Positions 1 through 11,386 of a stretch of DNA of 64,000 nt are shown here, piece by piece. Numbering within the stretch: position 1 is the stretch's first letter; each line of letters opens with the position of its first letter. The position numbers were made by a program, and so were the translations under genes. The stretch lies in contig JAMKCF010000003.1 of the NCBI GenBank assembly GCA_023634235.1, forward strand, positions 10,696,742 through 10,760,741, given 5' to 3'. Origin of the DNA: Pisaster brevispinus. Taxonomy: Eukaryota; Echinodermata; Asteroidea; Forcipulatida; Asteriidae. The notes beneath the pieces were generated by a model. That model was given only the letters and a program-made list of their open reading frames with translations. It searched no databases and was not told the origin of the DNA.

Positions 1-149
1 TGTTTTATTAGCTACTATTTAAGGTTGCATCTAAGTATGTCACTTCAGGTCTCGACACACGCTAATTGCACACACAAAAAAAATATTTTTAAAAATCTTG
101 CCATGTCGCAACAAGAAGAACACTATCTCGATCCGACTGACATTTTCAG

Positions 150-442
150 CAATTCAAGGATTATTTCGACGAAAAGTTTTTCCCTCCAATATCCAACGAA
201 GGATTGAAGTTGAAGGAACTTATAAACAAACTCGAGTCGGAAGAGCTTCAAAAAATTAGGAAAAGTTGGACAAAATCAAGGTCGCATTACTGAAAAAGAA
301 CAACACTGGTATAGCAATAGAAAGAATTCAAGAGGCAGAGGAGCTCATCATGGAAAGAAAAAAGAAAATTAGCATCGCCGACAACAGTAGGCTGAATGCG
401 TCACTGTTTCCCACTTCGAGAAGAGTTCTTCTGAGCATCTAG
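150..442 (+). pseudogene. Frameshifted coding remnant, unknown family
   Basis: After an acceptor-like TTTTCAG at 143-149, an open frame reads QFKDYFDEKFFPPISNEGLK and then a charged helix-like stretch (KLKELINKLESEELQKI), ending at TGA 291-293. A second open frame starting near 266 continues in the same style (DKIKVALLKKNN, ERIQEAEELIMERKKK) and stops at TAG 440-442. The composition flows smoothly across the frame change, which suggests one ancestral frame broken by a small indel near 255-268. I do not recognise the family. It could be a transposon open reading frame, a retrocopy, or a real exon with a sequencing indel. Confidence 0.35.
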
Positions 443-1772
443 TCTTCCAAGCAGCAGAAGAAGGTTAAATCTTCAGAAGAAGACGCTCCCAAAGAAATAG
501 AAAAAAAAAAATCGAAAAACGTCGCAGACGTTCGGTCTCCAAGATGGCATGTTCAAATCACCAACTAGTCCCACTGATCGTCTGCTTTTTCGAGGTACAT
601 GTACATAATTATTTATATAAGTTGACTTAGGTAATACCTCTGATTTCCTATCACCCAATATACTTTGGCGCAATTCCATCAGCGTCTACGTGCTTACCAA
701 AATACCATGCTGTAAATTAAACAAATTGTTAATCATGAATTCAAAATTATTATGTTTCTTTTCGCTCCCTCATTTCCCCAGTCAGTCTCTAAAGTGAAAC
801 TGTTTGAGCGCAGCGAAGGAGCATGAAAACTCAGTTATACAAAATGGAGTTCCCCATGACGTAAAATGCAAGTGATGACGTAACAGGGCTTTTCGCGAAT
901 CTTTCTCAAAAGCACCAGAAAAGGGTATTCAAAAAGATTGGGATTTGTTTTATAATTAAAATTTGTCTATCTCTCATGTGAATTGAATGTTCTTATTGAT
1001 AGAAAACATTTTAAAATTGAGAGAACAAAACAAAACCATAAGGGTCTTATAATATTTGGTCTAGCGTTTTTATCAATTTAAAAAAAAAAAAAATAATCTA
1101 ATTTGTATATATAAATGTGAGTTGCAACAATTTATCTTGATTTCATATAATCATTATAAATTTGTAAATTGTAAATCTTTATTTACAATCAAGTTGGTTT
1201 TGTCAAAATACAGAATAAAATTATGTTATTATGTTAAGAACATAATGTGATCCTGGCTACGTGGCAGTTAAAGATTGTATGGCTTCTGACTGGCACCCGA
1301 GCAAAGATATTGACAAAAATAGGCAGACTGCCAACATAGAGCGCCGGCACGTAAATCCGGAGGAACCAAATCCCGCTCTAGTAAATCTTTCTTTGGTCAA
1401 CCCCAGATTAACTTTTGTACAATTTACATGAATACATGTAGTATAGAATTAAAGTAAGGTATTTATTTCTTGTTACACATATTTTGTGGGGCTTTTTGTG
1501 TGTGTTGTATTTTTTTTATGGAAAACCTGCAAAACTGAAATCAAATCCGTAAAATGAAAACTTACTTGTAAAAACTTGATTATACCTTTTTTACAAACAT
1601 AAAATAATAGCAAATACAAAAACGCTCTCAACCACAATTTAACAGTTATTTTCCATTCCATTTTATTAATTGAAAGTACTCTCATTATGTACATTCAGTT
1701 ATCTACCACTAGTTTAATAAAATAATTTCCAGCATAAACATATAATTATTGCAAACCATTTCCTTCGATTTA

Positions 1773-2100
1773 AAGGTAGGGTCATCACCCCAAAAGAAAA
1801 ATTTTCAATTTCTATCCAAAAACTTACTTGTTATAAAGATGGAAATGGTAATAATCATCATGTGCATAATATCTGAAATGCCCCATTGATTAGAAATCAA
1901 TAACAAACATTTTAATCTGAGAAGCGGTTCATGCATGAATCACTTCTCAGATTTCTGAAGGTTGGTGTCTATTTACGAATGCTGCGGTTGGTACCCGCTG
2001 TAACCTCACTAAAAGTGGATGAATTGGTGTGAAAATACAGAAAATGTTTTTTTCTCAGCAGGTAGACACTGTATGTAGCAGAAACTTTTACCTGTGACTG
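1773..2100. repeat. Dispersed hairpin-centred repeat, family A
   Basis: The core at 1914-1953 is an imperfect palindrome built on TCTGAGAAG...CTTCTCAGA around ATGCATGAAT. The flanking text (TTATAAAGATGGAAATGGTA, GATTAGAAATCAATAA, GGTTGGTGT, GTTGGTACCCG) recurs near 26204-26560 and partly near 37840-38050. A hairpin core with conserved arms suggests a non-autonomous DNA transposon; no coding capacity is visible. Confidence 0.6.
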
Positions 2101-2667
2101 TTAATATATTTCTATATAATGTTACCTATATTTAAGCATTACCCATGGGGGGGGGCGGCGGCAAATATGAATTGGGGGGAAATGACAGAAAAGGCAGAAA
2201 ATGAAGGCCCAATTCAAGCAAATTCTGAGCAAATTTGTCCATTTCTGCACTTTTTTCCCCTGAAAATTGTTCTCCTTTTTGGGAAAAGCGCCATTTGTGC
2301 GAAATAATGGAGCGATGGAACATTAGCATGATGTCACAGGTGAAGGTTAATTGAAAATAACCAGTTTACGATAAAAGAAAACAACATTAGTAAAAGTACA
2401 AAATAAAATATAAATATCATTTAGATTCACTTCCCAGGAAAAAATATAGGCCTATTTAGACCTCCAAAATGTTGTATAAAGACTTTTAATAATAGTAGTA
2501 CATGGCAAAAAAACACCCTGTTTTTCTCTGATAAATAAACATATTTTGCACACACATGTGCCTGATACATTGGTATTGCATTGAGCCTAAAATCATATAG
2601 ATCGATCTACCACTACCTAGGAACATTTACCACTGCACTTGCAATAAAATAAAAAAATAGTCGCATT

Positions 2668-2778
2668 CCCTTAAGGTAATCCCTCTCCTGCCACTTCCCA
2701 GGTTGCATCCTAAATGTGTTTGTGATTCTTGGTTATACGGCAGTTACTGACTGGTACCCAGAAACAAGAGTAGGTAGG
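2668..2778. repeat. Dispersed repeat with TGCCACTTCCCAGG box
   Basis: This copy contains CCTGCCACTTCCCAGGTTG, a TATACGGCAGTTACTG block and TGACTGGTACCC. Reverse-complement or partial copies occur near 1245-1325, 16450-16530, 21475-21625 and 61410-61560. It is non-coding and of unknown class, probably a MITE or SINE fragment. Confidence 0.55.
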
Positions 2779-4801
2779 AGGGTGAAGAAAATAGAAATTG
2801 TTACAAATTGTTGCCATATTGAGTAAAAAACCGCCTCGATGTTAATTTCAACTCATTTATGTGCAACCTGTAGTACCATGGAAACCAGGAAAAGGTAGAG
2901 AAATACTTCTGATGATTTATACTCTTAGTTGTTTTGTTACTGTTCATCAGTTTCCAAGTAACGTTTTTCATTTTCCCACACATAAAAAAACGCCTTAAAA
3001 TAATACAGCTATTAACAATTAAAATGCTATATGTTATAGAAAACAAAAACCCGTAACAATTACATATAAAGGTCTATATAGACAATACATTTACAAAATA
3101 ATAAAAGAGGTATAATGTCATTAGTTAAAAAAGATGAGTTTTCACAATAAATAAGACCTTACGCATTGACGTCATTAAGACACCATCTTAGAGGTAAAAT
3201 TATGAGGAAACAAGTGAAAACGTGCAGCTTTGTCTGCACGGCACACAGGATCAGCCAATGAGCTACCTTCTGTTGACCTCTAGCCAAGGGCACCCTACTT
3301 ACAACAGCTTACCAGGAGAGGTTTTCGCCGAAAAATGTATTTTAATATCTTTTGGATTTGATGGTAGAAGATCAAAGCTACGATACACATACTTTACAAT
3401 CGACCTTTATGCCTGTAAGATTAGTTTTAGAATAGACCTTAGTCCCATGAAATATGTACTTACGCACTAACACACTACTGGTTGGCAAAATGAGGGAACA
3501 TCACGTCTTTTGTTATGGGGATGTGGCGTGACACATTACACAGCGTTTGCCAACCAATAGTGTATGTAGGCATGTGTGAATGTTACTAGCATAATTTCAG
3601 AGGAAAGGCTAATTTCATTAGCAATGAAAATCTGCTGGTAAGACGCTAGCCAATTTTATGTCTGGTGCATGATTCACAAAAGTGGTCTTGTGTGACCTGC
3701 AGAATCTTTTCTATTTGTTTTTATCTCTTATAATTTTGGATAGACGTCAGATCACCAACTATTTTTTTTTAAATAAATGAAGTAGTCTAAGTAATAGAAA
3801 AGGATTTGCATCTTTGAATAAGTGAGGTAAGATTATGAATTATTAAATGAGAAATTGGTTACCTGAAAATACAACAAGATGGGCAAAAATATAATATGGT
3901 GTTTCTCCCTCTTCGTCCAGAATATGAATGACTCCGGGAAAGCCCGCCACCAACGGTTAGTTGGTGGACTCACGACTTGATTCATACAAACTGTGAGGCA
4001 ATGGAATAAAAAGAATAGAGATCAAGAGGGGGAGTATTCTCATCCCAGTGCATGTCATAAACATCCAGATCTATCCGTCAAATGTTTACTCAGTTCAGAG
4101 CTGTAGACTGCTCTCGTTAAATGTATTAAACAAGATTGGTAGAGCTGTCAAAATAGTCGTAGAGTGTTCATGTTATGGTGTGATCAACCTTATACAACCA
4201 TATACAAATATTAAATAACAAACCTGTGAAAATTTGGGCTTCATCCGTTGTGTGAGTCAGGACAAAATAGTGAAAAACTATGCACAATTTTCAGCATGTA
4301 AAACCATTTCCTTAATTTTGGTTGAACAACTGAAATCAGCTGTTGCATTTAACAACAATTTTTATTTATATTTATTAACCTATTTATCTGTTTTGTTTGT
4401 TGTTGTTGTTGGTTTTTTTTTGGGTTTTTTTTTTGGGGGGGGTGGTTTCCAAATAAATTGTTTCGAATATAACTTTAAAAGTTTCTAGTATAAACTTCAT
4501 AACCAGTAAGCTTTCTGACTAAAGTTAAAACCAATCCTGTATAATACATTTACTTTGCAAACTGAGTCAGCGATGTTGTTGATGACTCAGTATTTGAAGT
4601 GATCTCGACATCACTACCGGTATTCATAAAATCCCTTTTTGTCGAACATGATTTGGGCTTTCGGCTTAATCAGCCTGTTTGAAGCCCCGTACTGAAAGTG
4701 CCCATGTAAAAAATAACTGACGGGGCCTGAGCCAGAGCCCAAGCCATGGTTTCAAATGGGCCAAAGATGACATTAACAATTTATCTGAAGAAAAAACTTA
4801 C

Positions 4802-4901
4802 TCTAAACCGATCTGAAGTTTGGCTTTGTCCTTGAGTTTGGTTCCACTGTCCGACTGAACTTGTTCCTCATCCTGCAGAGTTTTCTCTGCCTTCCTGAAA
4901 T
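4802..4901 (-). CDS. Candidate downstream exon, coiled-coil-like
   Basis: One frame is open across this 100-nt segment and reads FRKAEKTLQDEEQVQSDSGT then KLKDKAKLQIGL. It is bounded by an acceptor-like AAAAACAG and a strong GTAAGT donor; the other two frames contain stops. The peptide is charged and helix-prone. Its start phase matches the candidate exon at 6048-6260, so it could be a 3' exon of the HIP1-like locus. It does not resemble the usual HIP1 C-terminus, so assignment is open. Confidence 0.35.
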
Positions 4902-5094
4902 CTGTTTTTCAAGAATTCAAAGTTTTAGTATAGAAGTTTAAATCCTCAATTTTATTTTTCGGTTTGGGGTGTTTTGGGTGCTGAACACCTTCTGGGTTTC
5001 TTTCACATTCTTTTTGCTGAAACTTATCCAAAGAGATATCATATTTGCTCAGGTCAGAATGACTAGGTAGTCACATGTGAGCATGCATGTTATC

Positions 5095-5565
5095 CAAAGT
5101 CAGGGCTAGAATTTTACACTGGACCACAGGCCTGAGGCCAGTAGTTTTGGTGTCAGGCTAGTAAACATTGGACTGGACAAGTCTAAAGACTTGTGCTTTT
5201 TAATAACAATATTATTGAAGAATAATACCTCACTGTGTCACATCTTGAACACAAAATAATGTGTTCAAATGTTGACTTTGAGTCTGACAAAATACCTTTC
5301 AATTCTATTGAGTAATGACATAATGAAATAATTATACTTAACACCCATAAAGACAAATGAAATCAATCTTTTCTACATGTTTTAGCACTTGTTTAAATAA
5401 AACAATGAGAAATTATGAGAAATTGCATGTTAAACTGGGTCAGAAAGTTTTTCCTTATTTTGATTCTGGTATTTTTAAAAACAATTCTGGTCCAGTAAAC
5501 ATTTTGGGCTTCAAGCCCTGTGGTCTTGTGGATTGTCACCCCAAATTCAAGCCCTGAAAGTCACA
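5095..5565. repeat. Dispersed repeat, GGGCTTCAAGCCCTG family
   Basis: A long non-coding repeat ending in CAGTAAACATTTTGGGCTTC, CTTGTGGATTG and CAAGCCCTG. Related copies lie near 12782-13110 (opposite strand) and 21880-22195, with a partial one near 20360-20425. These copies account for several short open frames here that I do not annotate. Confidence 0.55.
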
Positions 5566-5794
5566 TCATCAGGAGTCATATCATTTACATTAATTTATTC
5601 AAGTTTAAAGTTGCATGGCTGTTTTTTTGCTGAAAGATTTGGGTTTGTTTTTACCCTTGAATTGAAACAAAAATACTGTAAACTCATCAAGAATAATAAT
5701 GAACCAAAACACTAACAATCAATGACGTCATGATGAGGCCAAAAGGTATTGAATCACAATGGACTACTACAATATGCATTTATTAAAAAATGGT

Positions 5795-5990
5795 TTATGA
5801 GAAATTGCCTAATATCACGAGGCTGGACGGCAGCTTCAAGATGAGGTCACTTAACTGCTTTGGGCTGTCGACACCCCCTTCACAGCCCTACTACCTTCCC
5901 AACTATACAAAGCAGTTATGGTTAAGTGCCTTGCTCTAAGGGCACAAGTGTCATGACTGGGATTCGAAGCCCGTTCTGCTGATATTGAAA
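5795..5990 (-). mobile_element. tRNA-derived SINE, truncated copy
   Basis: The segment runs from ATGAGAAATTGCCTAATATC through CTGCTTTGGGCTGTCGACA to AAGTGCCTTGCTCTAAGGG, CAAGTGTCATGACTGGG and ATTCGAAGCCCG. The last part is the reverse complement of a degenerate tRNA B-box. The same order of blocks is seen at 44930-45247, and the tRNA-like end is best preserved at 17400-17490. This copy stops within the tRNA-like part, so the A-box is lost. Confidence 0.6.
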
Positions 5991-6047
5991 AAGATAAATG
6001 CAAACCCTGTAAATAGCTGGTCTTTCTATTGCAGACTTTGCACTTAC

Positions 6048-6260
6048 AGGATTCCTGGGGAGCTGGTGAATTTCTGGGCCTACTGGAATGTTGCCTTCTT
6101 GAGTTGATCCCAGTCCAGATCCGAAGAGCAAACATGCCTTGATGCTGTTGAACCATGGGCATGTTTGCTGCTCCTACACCTACTAGGCACACATCTTCTG
6201 TGCTGGGTGGTCCACTGGCTGGAAAATGTTTCAGGAACTCTTCAGTGCTGAGCTTAATTG
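6048..6260 (-). CDS. Candidate exon after the I/LWEQ exons, unknown
   Basis: Only one frame is open across 213 nt; it begins AIKLSTEEFLKHFPASGPPS and ends near NSPAPQES. It starts after a pyrimidine-rich tract ending CATCATCAG and ends at a GTAAGT donor. Its entry phase fits the I/LWEQ exon ending at 6743, and its exit phase fits the segment at 4802-4901. The peptide does not resemble known HIP1 C-termini, so it may be a lineage-specific tail or a chance open frame. Confidence 0.35.
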
Positions 6261-6742
6261 CTGATGATGTGGTGGAATGAAAAAATAGACAAGTAACCCC
6301 TTTTTTGTATTAAGTTCATACAAATGATCTCGCAAGATATACATCTTAGTTTGTAGACAGTAGATTAATTGTATGCTTGTATTTTAAATATACAAAGACC
6401 CTACTTTTAAGGTAAAATATAGGACAGGACTTGTGTTAAGTCCTCCATCCTTGACTCTTGTCGCAAAACTTTCGTTGTTTCAGTTAGAACTTGCCTGCAT
6501 GATTTGATAAAATCATCACAGGTAGGTTGAGGACAGTTTGTGATGAGGAACTAAAAAATTGACATCATACCGCAGGACGGCATAGTTTATCTACCATTCA
6601 ATACCACAGTGGATGATATTAGTCAGGCAGTAAGCGGGTTAACAAGGTGAACATCACTAACCACATGTACATATTGGACAAACATCAACCTAAATTAAGT
6701 CAAGTGATTGAGAAAGATGCAGATTGAAGTATGGTTCCTCAC

Positions 6743-6972
6743 CTCCTTCATCAATGAGCTGTGCCCCCGTCTTTGCCGACGCTACCACTTGTGCCGTCGA
6801 TGAAACCAAGCCTCGCGATGCAGCCTGCAACCCCTTGAGGTCGTCACTGTCTTTACTTGCATTGACTTTACTAGCGACAACAAGCTGGGCCGTACAGGCA
6901 GCGATCTCATGGGAGCAGACCTCAAGCTCTTCAAATTTACTTTTCCCTTGAATCAACTTATCTGATGCATCA
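6743..6972 (-). CDS. HIP1-like exon d (I/LWEQ core)
   Basis: A 230-nt exon carrying GKSKFEELEVCSHEIAACTA, SKVNASKDSDDLKGLQAASR and VVASAKTGAQLIDEG. This is the best conserved actin-binding block of the family. The acceptor is TCCTTTTGCAG and the donor GTGAGG, with exit phase 1. Confidence 0.9.
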
Positions 6973-9185
6973 CTGCAAAAGGAAAGAAGACAAATTTGTA
7001 AATGCAAAAGAAAAAGGAAATGGCCAAGCAAACTTAGCTCTGTAAAGCGTTTTCCAGGTTTTTTTCCCAGCACTACTAAAGAGGAAAAAAGGGAAATCAG
7101 CTGATCGGTTGCATTCCTAGTGATAGGAGCTTCTTAAAAGTCCAAAATGAGTAGGACAGTCAAGTAGGAATGCTGGAACTTGTTATCCTAAAGAGTACAA
7201 ACTGTTCTCTCCTGGAGTGTGTTGTGTGCAATCTGTGAATACTTGACATTCATAGGGAGTGTCCTGGTGGAGCAGTCTAGGCAAACTGGAACTCAAGCTC
7301 CAGGTAAAATTGAATGACACCAAAAAGACTTACACAAGATGTGTGGCGCCAACTCCAACAAGTTTAGCAGCTGAGATGAGTCCCTCTGTCCACCTGTGAT
7401 GTCTCTTATAGAACTCACCGGCAGAGGCTGTACCCTACAAACAGCACAATGGGCAAATTATTCAAGAGTATGTTGTTCTGGAAGTGTTCTACCTGCAACA
7501 AGGCTACTTGAGGTTACTAGGAACATCAAATGAATGCACATCAATACTGAAAAGCACAAAAACATGCCGGTAAGTATTACTATAGAGAGGGTCTTAAAAG
7601 GTAGCACTCTAGTTCATCCTTCAAACTTTCCCTCCAAACCATCCTTATCTTTAGGTGTATTTGTAATCCATCCAAGATTCGGTAAAGCTTAGTTCCACAG
7701 TCTTCTACCCAAGATGGTTTTTAAAAAGCCAACATAAGTTTGTAAAATGGTGTGCAAAACTGGCGAGTAAAGCGATCTCCTTACCCTTCCATCAGCAACA
7801 ATCTCTCTCTGCAGTGTTTTGGACTTCTCAATCAGCATCTTGATGCTATTCATCAAGTCATTGCAGGAGTCTAAGATCTTCTCATTCACCTCCAGTTTGA
7901 TACCTGTGTCTGCTTAGCGGGACTTCTGCAACATGTCCTAGAGGGAATAGAAATGTTCAAGGTGTATTTCTTGGAAAGGCTTTGAAAAATGTTAGTGCTG
8001 TTTTGAAAAGGCGGTTGCTTGCAATACTTGGTGAGTTTAAGCAAATAGTGGTAGACTGTGAAGTCTCACATTACAGTGCACAATTGTTTTCCTTCCACAT
8101 GTGTCGTGGCTGAGCAGTCTCGTGCATTAGACTCATTTCTGGGGTTGTCAGAGTGTGGGTTTTGAACTACATATTATTTTATGACAGAAATGTTCGCAGG
8201 AACCATTGTTCCAATACGTGTACATGTACGATGAGAGTAACTTTCCAGGAAAAATGTTGGCAGATCACAGGCCTGTCAAGAGACCATGTGACCTGTGATA
8301 TCACGTTTACAAAAGAGCTACAGAGCCTGGACTTCCTGCAGGCAAAATTTGTACACAGCAGCCCAATGGAAGAAAACATCAAACATGCAACATACGATTC
8401 TTATCAACTTTTGATAACAAAAAAGGGGGCACATCTAAAAACTTGTACAGCTGCTGGTTTTATAATTCTTGATTTCATGTGGAAATTATGACACAGAATT
8501 AGAAATGTCCCATATGACCAGTGCAGTTTCTTGCCTGCCAGAAAAGCCCTGGAATGTACAATGTCACTCTTTTTAGAAACAAAAGTTACATGGTCTATAG
8601 GATACGGTGATTGGTAAACATGAGAGAGGAAGACCAGCAGCAAGTTGGCTAAATTGCCTCTATGTGAAAACTAATCATTTTCAAGGAGCTTTATTTATCA
8701 CATCTTAGGATTAAAAACTTGGAGACAAAATTGTTGTCAATGAGAACACACATTAGTAACAACACTGATTTGCCAATATTCATACTTTTTGACACTTCAT
8801 GAAAGCCTTGCCGCTGACTTCGCTCATTGGAAAGCTTTGTAAAAAAAACAAAAAAAAAACTAATAATTTTCAAGGTGTTTTATTTACCACATCTGAGGAC
8901 TAGAAACTTAGGGAAAAAAGTGTTGTCAATGAAAACACACATTAGTAGCAACACAGATTTGCCAATATTTATGATTTTGACACTTCATGAAAACAGCCTT
9001 GCCGCTGACTTCGCTCACTGGAAAGCTTTGTACAGAAAAAAACCAACCTCAAGCATGTGTAATGTGACATGAGAGAACAGACAGGCACTTACTGCGATCC
9101 TTAAAGCAGCCCTATCAATTGTCGACTGCATCTCTTGGTCGACCAGGTCACCCAGCTCCTCTTGGACATCTGCCTCTTGGGGCAG
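6743..9185 (-). CDS. HIP1-family protein, I/LWEQ (THATCH) domain region
   Basis: Four spliced exons (9093-9185, 7785-7937, 7334-7434, 6743-6972) read in order LGDLVDQEM, KLEVNEKILDSCNDL, FYKRHHRWTEGLISAAKLVG, FEELEVCSHEIAACTAQLV and LQAASRGLVSSTAQVV. This matches the I/LWEQ (THATCH) region of HIP1 and HIP1R, which binds F-actin and couples clathrin-coated membrane to the cytoskeleton at endocytic sites. Intron phases agree (0, 0, 2, 1). Two oddities stand out. An in-frame TAA at 7914-7916 replaces a residue inside the conserved region. No ANTH, clathrin-binding or coiled-coil exons are visible upstream, as far as the next gene at 15.3 kb. The locus is therefore either a partial or decayed copy, or a gene with distant or unrecognised 5' exons and a sequence error. 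The family call is strong; functional status is uncertain. Confidence 0.8.
7334..7434 (-). CDS. HIP1-like exon c (RWTEGLISAAK)
   Basis: A 101-nt exon reading GTASAGEFYKRHHRWTEGLI then SAAKLVGVGATHLV. WTEGLISAAK is diagnostic of the I/LWEQ module. Its exit phase of 2 matches the next exon. Confidence 0.85.
7785..7937 (-). CDS. HIP1-like exon b with internal TAA
   Basis: A 153-nt exon reading DMLQKSR, stop, ADTGIKLEVNEKILDSCNDL, then IEKSKTLQREIVADGR. Homology continues on both sides of TAA 7914-7916 in the same frame, so this is a point change or an error, not a frameshift. The acceptor is CCCTCTAG and the donor GTAAGG. A later cryptic acceptor (CGCTAAGCAG or GACACAG) could skip the stop but lacks a pyrimidine tract. 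Confidence 0.75.
8660..9033. repeat. Tandem duplication of about 185 bp in a HIP1-like intron
   Basis: Two adjacent units (about 8665-8850 and 8858-9033) share ACTAATCATTTTCAAGG or a variant, ACACATTAGTA, GATTTGCCAATATT, GACACTTCATGAAA and CCTTGCCGCTGACTTCGCTC. They differ by scattered substitutions, so the duplication is not recent. No coding is visible. Confidence 0.8.
9093..9185 (-). CDS. HIP1-like exon a (LGDLVDQEM)
   Basis: This 93-nt exon of 31 codons has phase 0 at both ends. The acceptor is TTTTATCATGCAG and the donor GTAAGT. It contains EELGDLVDQEMQSTIDRAAL, matching the helix that opens the HIP1 THATCH region. It is the most 5' exon I can recognise. Confidence 0.75.
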
Positions 9186-11339
9186 CTGCATGATAAAATT
9201 ATGCAAGCATTAGAATCAAAGTTTTATGACAGTTGTATACACCTGGCTTCTAAAAAAAAGCCTACTAGCAAAACAAGACCTTATAACGTAACCCTCACAT
9301 GCTGTTTCTGGAATTATTATTAGTTACACAGACTCATGGACACAAAGACCTCTAAAATATTGAACAGTAGTAATGAGAGGGTAGGGGCCCTAGACATGCG
9401 AACACACGCAGGCATACAAGAATAAAGGGGGAATAGCTGTGCATTACAAACTGGCTACAGAATAAAGACAGGGGTGTATGGACGAGGATTGTAGACCCCT
9501 AATATTGTAATAATATTTCTAGTTGGCTTTTGGGGGTCAAGGAACTTTGACAAATTAAACAACAAATAAAAAAGAACGACAGGGCATCCAGACTAACATT
9601 CAATGCATTTGGCAGACTCGAAAACAGTTTTCGTTGTTGTTTTGACATAATCAAACACACTGGGGCTGCATGATGGGCGGTGGGCACTAATCTTTATTGG
9701 AATAGCGGAGAACATTGGTAGTAAACAAGTTCGCAAACTAACTTCCATATTCCCTTCAAAATAAAACACCCTTGTTATGCCCCTGATCAGGCCTGATGCT
9801 TTATTGTTTGAAAGGGCAAGGGCGCCAAGGCATTTTTGTTGGTAAAGGGCACCTCTATGAGGAAAATTGTAAATTCATATTGGAACATTTCAAGGGGCAC
9901 CAAAGCAATGACGAGGGTCAATGGAGACAATTGCCTCCATGAGTGATAGGATCAGGTCTGCCAGATCAGCATGTAATATTCAGAGATTCGAAAATGAACA
10001 CACAATCACACCAACAGTTTAAAACACAAATCATTAAAAGAAAAGAAATGCATAAAGGGGAAAAACGGCAAAAAATACAATTATTGGACAGAATGACATA
10101 CAGAGATGACAGACACGTTGAATTTCATGAAATGTTCAAATCAGTCAATCAATCAATCAATCAGTCAAAGGTAATTTATAAAGCGCCAAAATCAAACCGT
10201 AAAAATAAACCGTTTCCAAGTCTACAGTTGGCTTGATTGAAAGCTTAACATCATTTTAGTTCTTATAGGGCCATTCAGAATAGTCAGTGGGTGGGTGGGG
10301 CACAAGAAATAACTGAAAATCGTTTTTATTGTTATTTAAAGTATATAAATTAACAAACGAAAAAGTACCCAGCTGGTCAAGATTGTCAGTTTAATTCCTG
10401 AGTTAACTACAAAGTTGTTTGTTTATGCCTGAAAAATAAACCCCATTGAAAACTACTGATGTTGGAGACCTTTAGTTTAAAACATCTGGTTCATTTGAGG
10501 CATTACTTTGTTCTTCAGTGTAAATATTATATTATGAAGCCATTCAATATTTAATAATCTAAATTTGGGGTGGGTGGGTGGATCAAAACAATTTTAAAAA
10601 AAGAGGTTTTTTTTACATTGACTATTTTGAATGGCCTTTGGGCATGAGTGCACTATTGTCTGGTTGCACTTGAGCGATGCAATGTTGCTTCAAGTTTCTT
10701 TTTAAAAGACAATAACTAGCATTTTTGTCACCAATACCAATTCCTCAGGAGGATTTCCAAAAAGGGAAATAAAGCCCCAAAACATCACTAATAAATTTGA
10801 AAAAAGTCCCTTAAAAGTGGCGTTGGATATTAAGATTTGTCCAGAAAAATTACAGAGATATACAATAAAACACACAGCTAATCAATAAATACAATTTTAA
10901 TATGTCACTTCACAGAATGTTAAAGTACAGATCCTCTTTTATATAAGCTTGGAGACTTTCAAGTAATGTCGTACAGTGTGTGCAGAGCAAATAAATGGTG
11001 TCATGTTTGTGTGTACAGGAAAATGTATACTTCAGTTTTGCTCAGAAGTAAAAACATGTGTAGTACAAATAGTCCTAGAATACTGATTTTACTGCAGCAA
11101 TCAGAAGGAAATATTAGCTGCTTTTGAAAAAGAAATCCCACGAATTGTTAACCGTTAAACGGCGCCCTCTTGTGTGACATGCGGTCACCACATTGTCTGA
11201 GTGTCTATCCCGCCACCTTGGACCTTGGCTTTCATCTTCTAATGTCTTCGATTTAACAGGCTGGGAATGCAAATTACTTTACTGATAGAGTATTAATGTT
11301 ATGAAGAAGCTTAATTTAAACGAAATTTACCATACTTAC
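9186..11339. other. Non-coding interval upstream of HIP1-like exons
   Basis: No exon is recognisable. It holds a copy of the AAGGGCACCTCTATGA repeat (9815-9945; other copies near 12332-12420, 32690-32790 and 36535-36775), a short ATCAATCA run near 10143 and generic AT-rich DNA. If the HIP1-like gene had ANTH or coiled-coil exons close by, they should be here; none is seen. Confidence 0.5.
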
Positions 11340-11386
11340 CTCTCCAATTGCGTGAATTTTGCATCAGTAACACCGTAAAACCGCAT
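11340..11386 (-). CDS. Possible short first coding exon, unknown gene
   Basis: An ATG at 11386 opens MRFYGVTDAKFTQLE and meets a consensus GTAAGT donor at 11340 after 47 nt (exit phase 2). The upstream sequence to about 11620 is richer in CG dinucleotides than its surroundings, as near an animal promoter. I do not recognise the peptide. Its phase does not join directly to the HIP1-like exon at 9093-9185, so at least one intervening exon would be needed. Confidence 0.3.

Larger units (their letters stand above)
1..4801. other. Left flank, no intact gene
   Basis: No intact gene is visible in this AT-rich stretch. It holds the coding remnant at 150-442, a hairpin-centred repeat near 1773-2100, fragments of the family best seen at 2668-2778 (also near 1245-1325), and short poly-A, poly-T and poly-G runs. 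A short near-perfect palindrome lies near 3950-3970. The remainder shows nothing I can name. Confidence 0.6.

Noticed and set aside
3863..3960. Possible minus-strand exon reading PGVIHILDEEGETPYYIF
   Set aside because: The peptide is attractive and has a GTAACC donor, but there is no convincing acceptor, a stop lies close upstream and I see no match to a known family.
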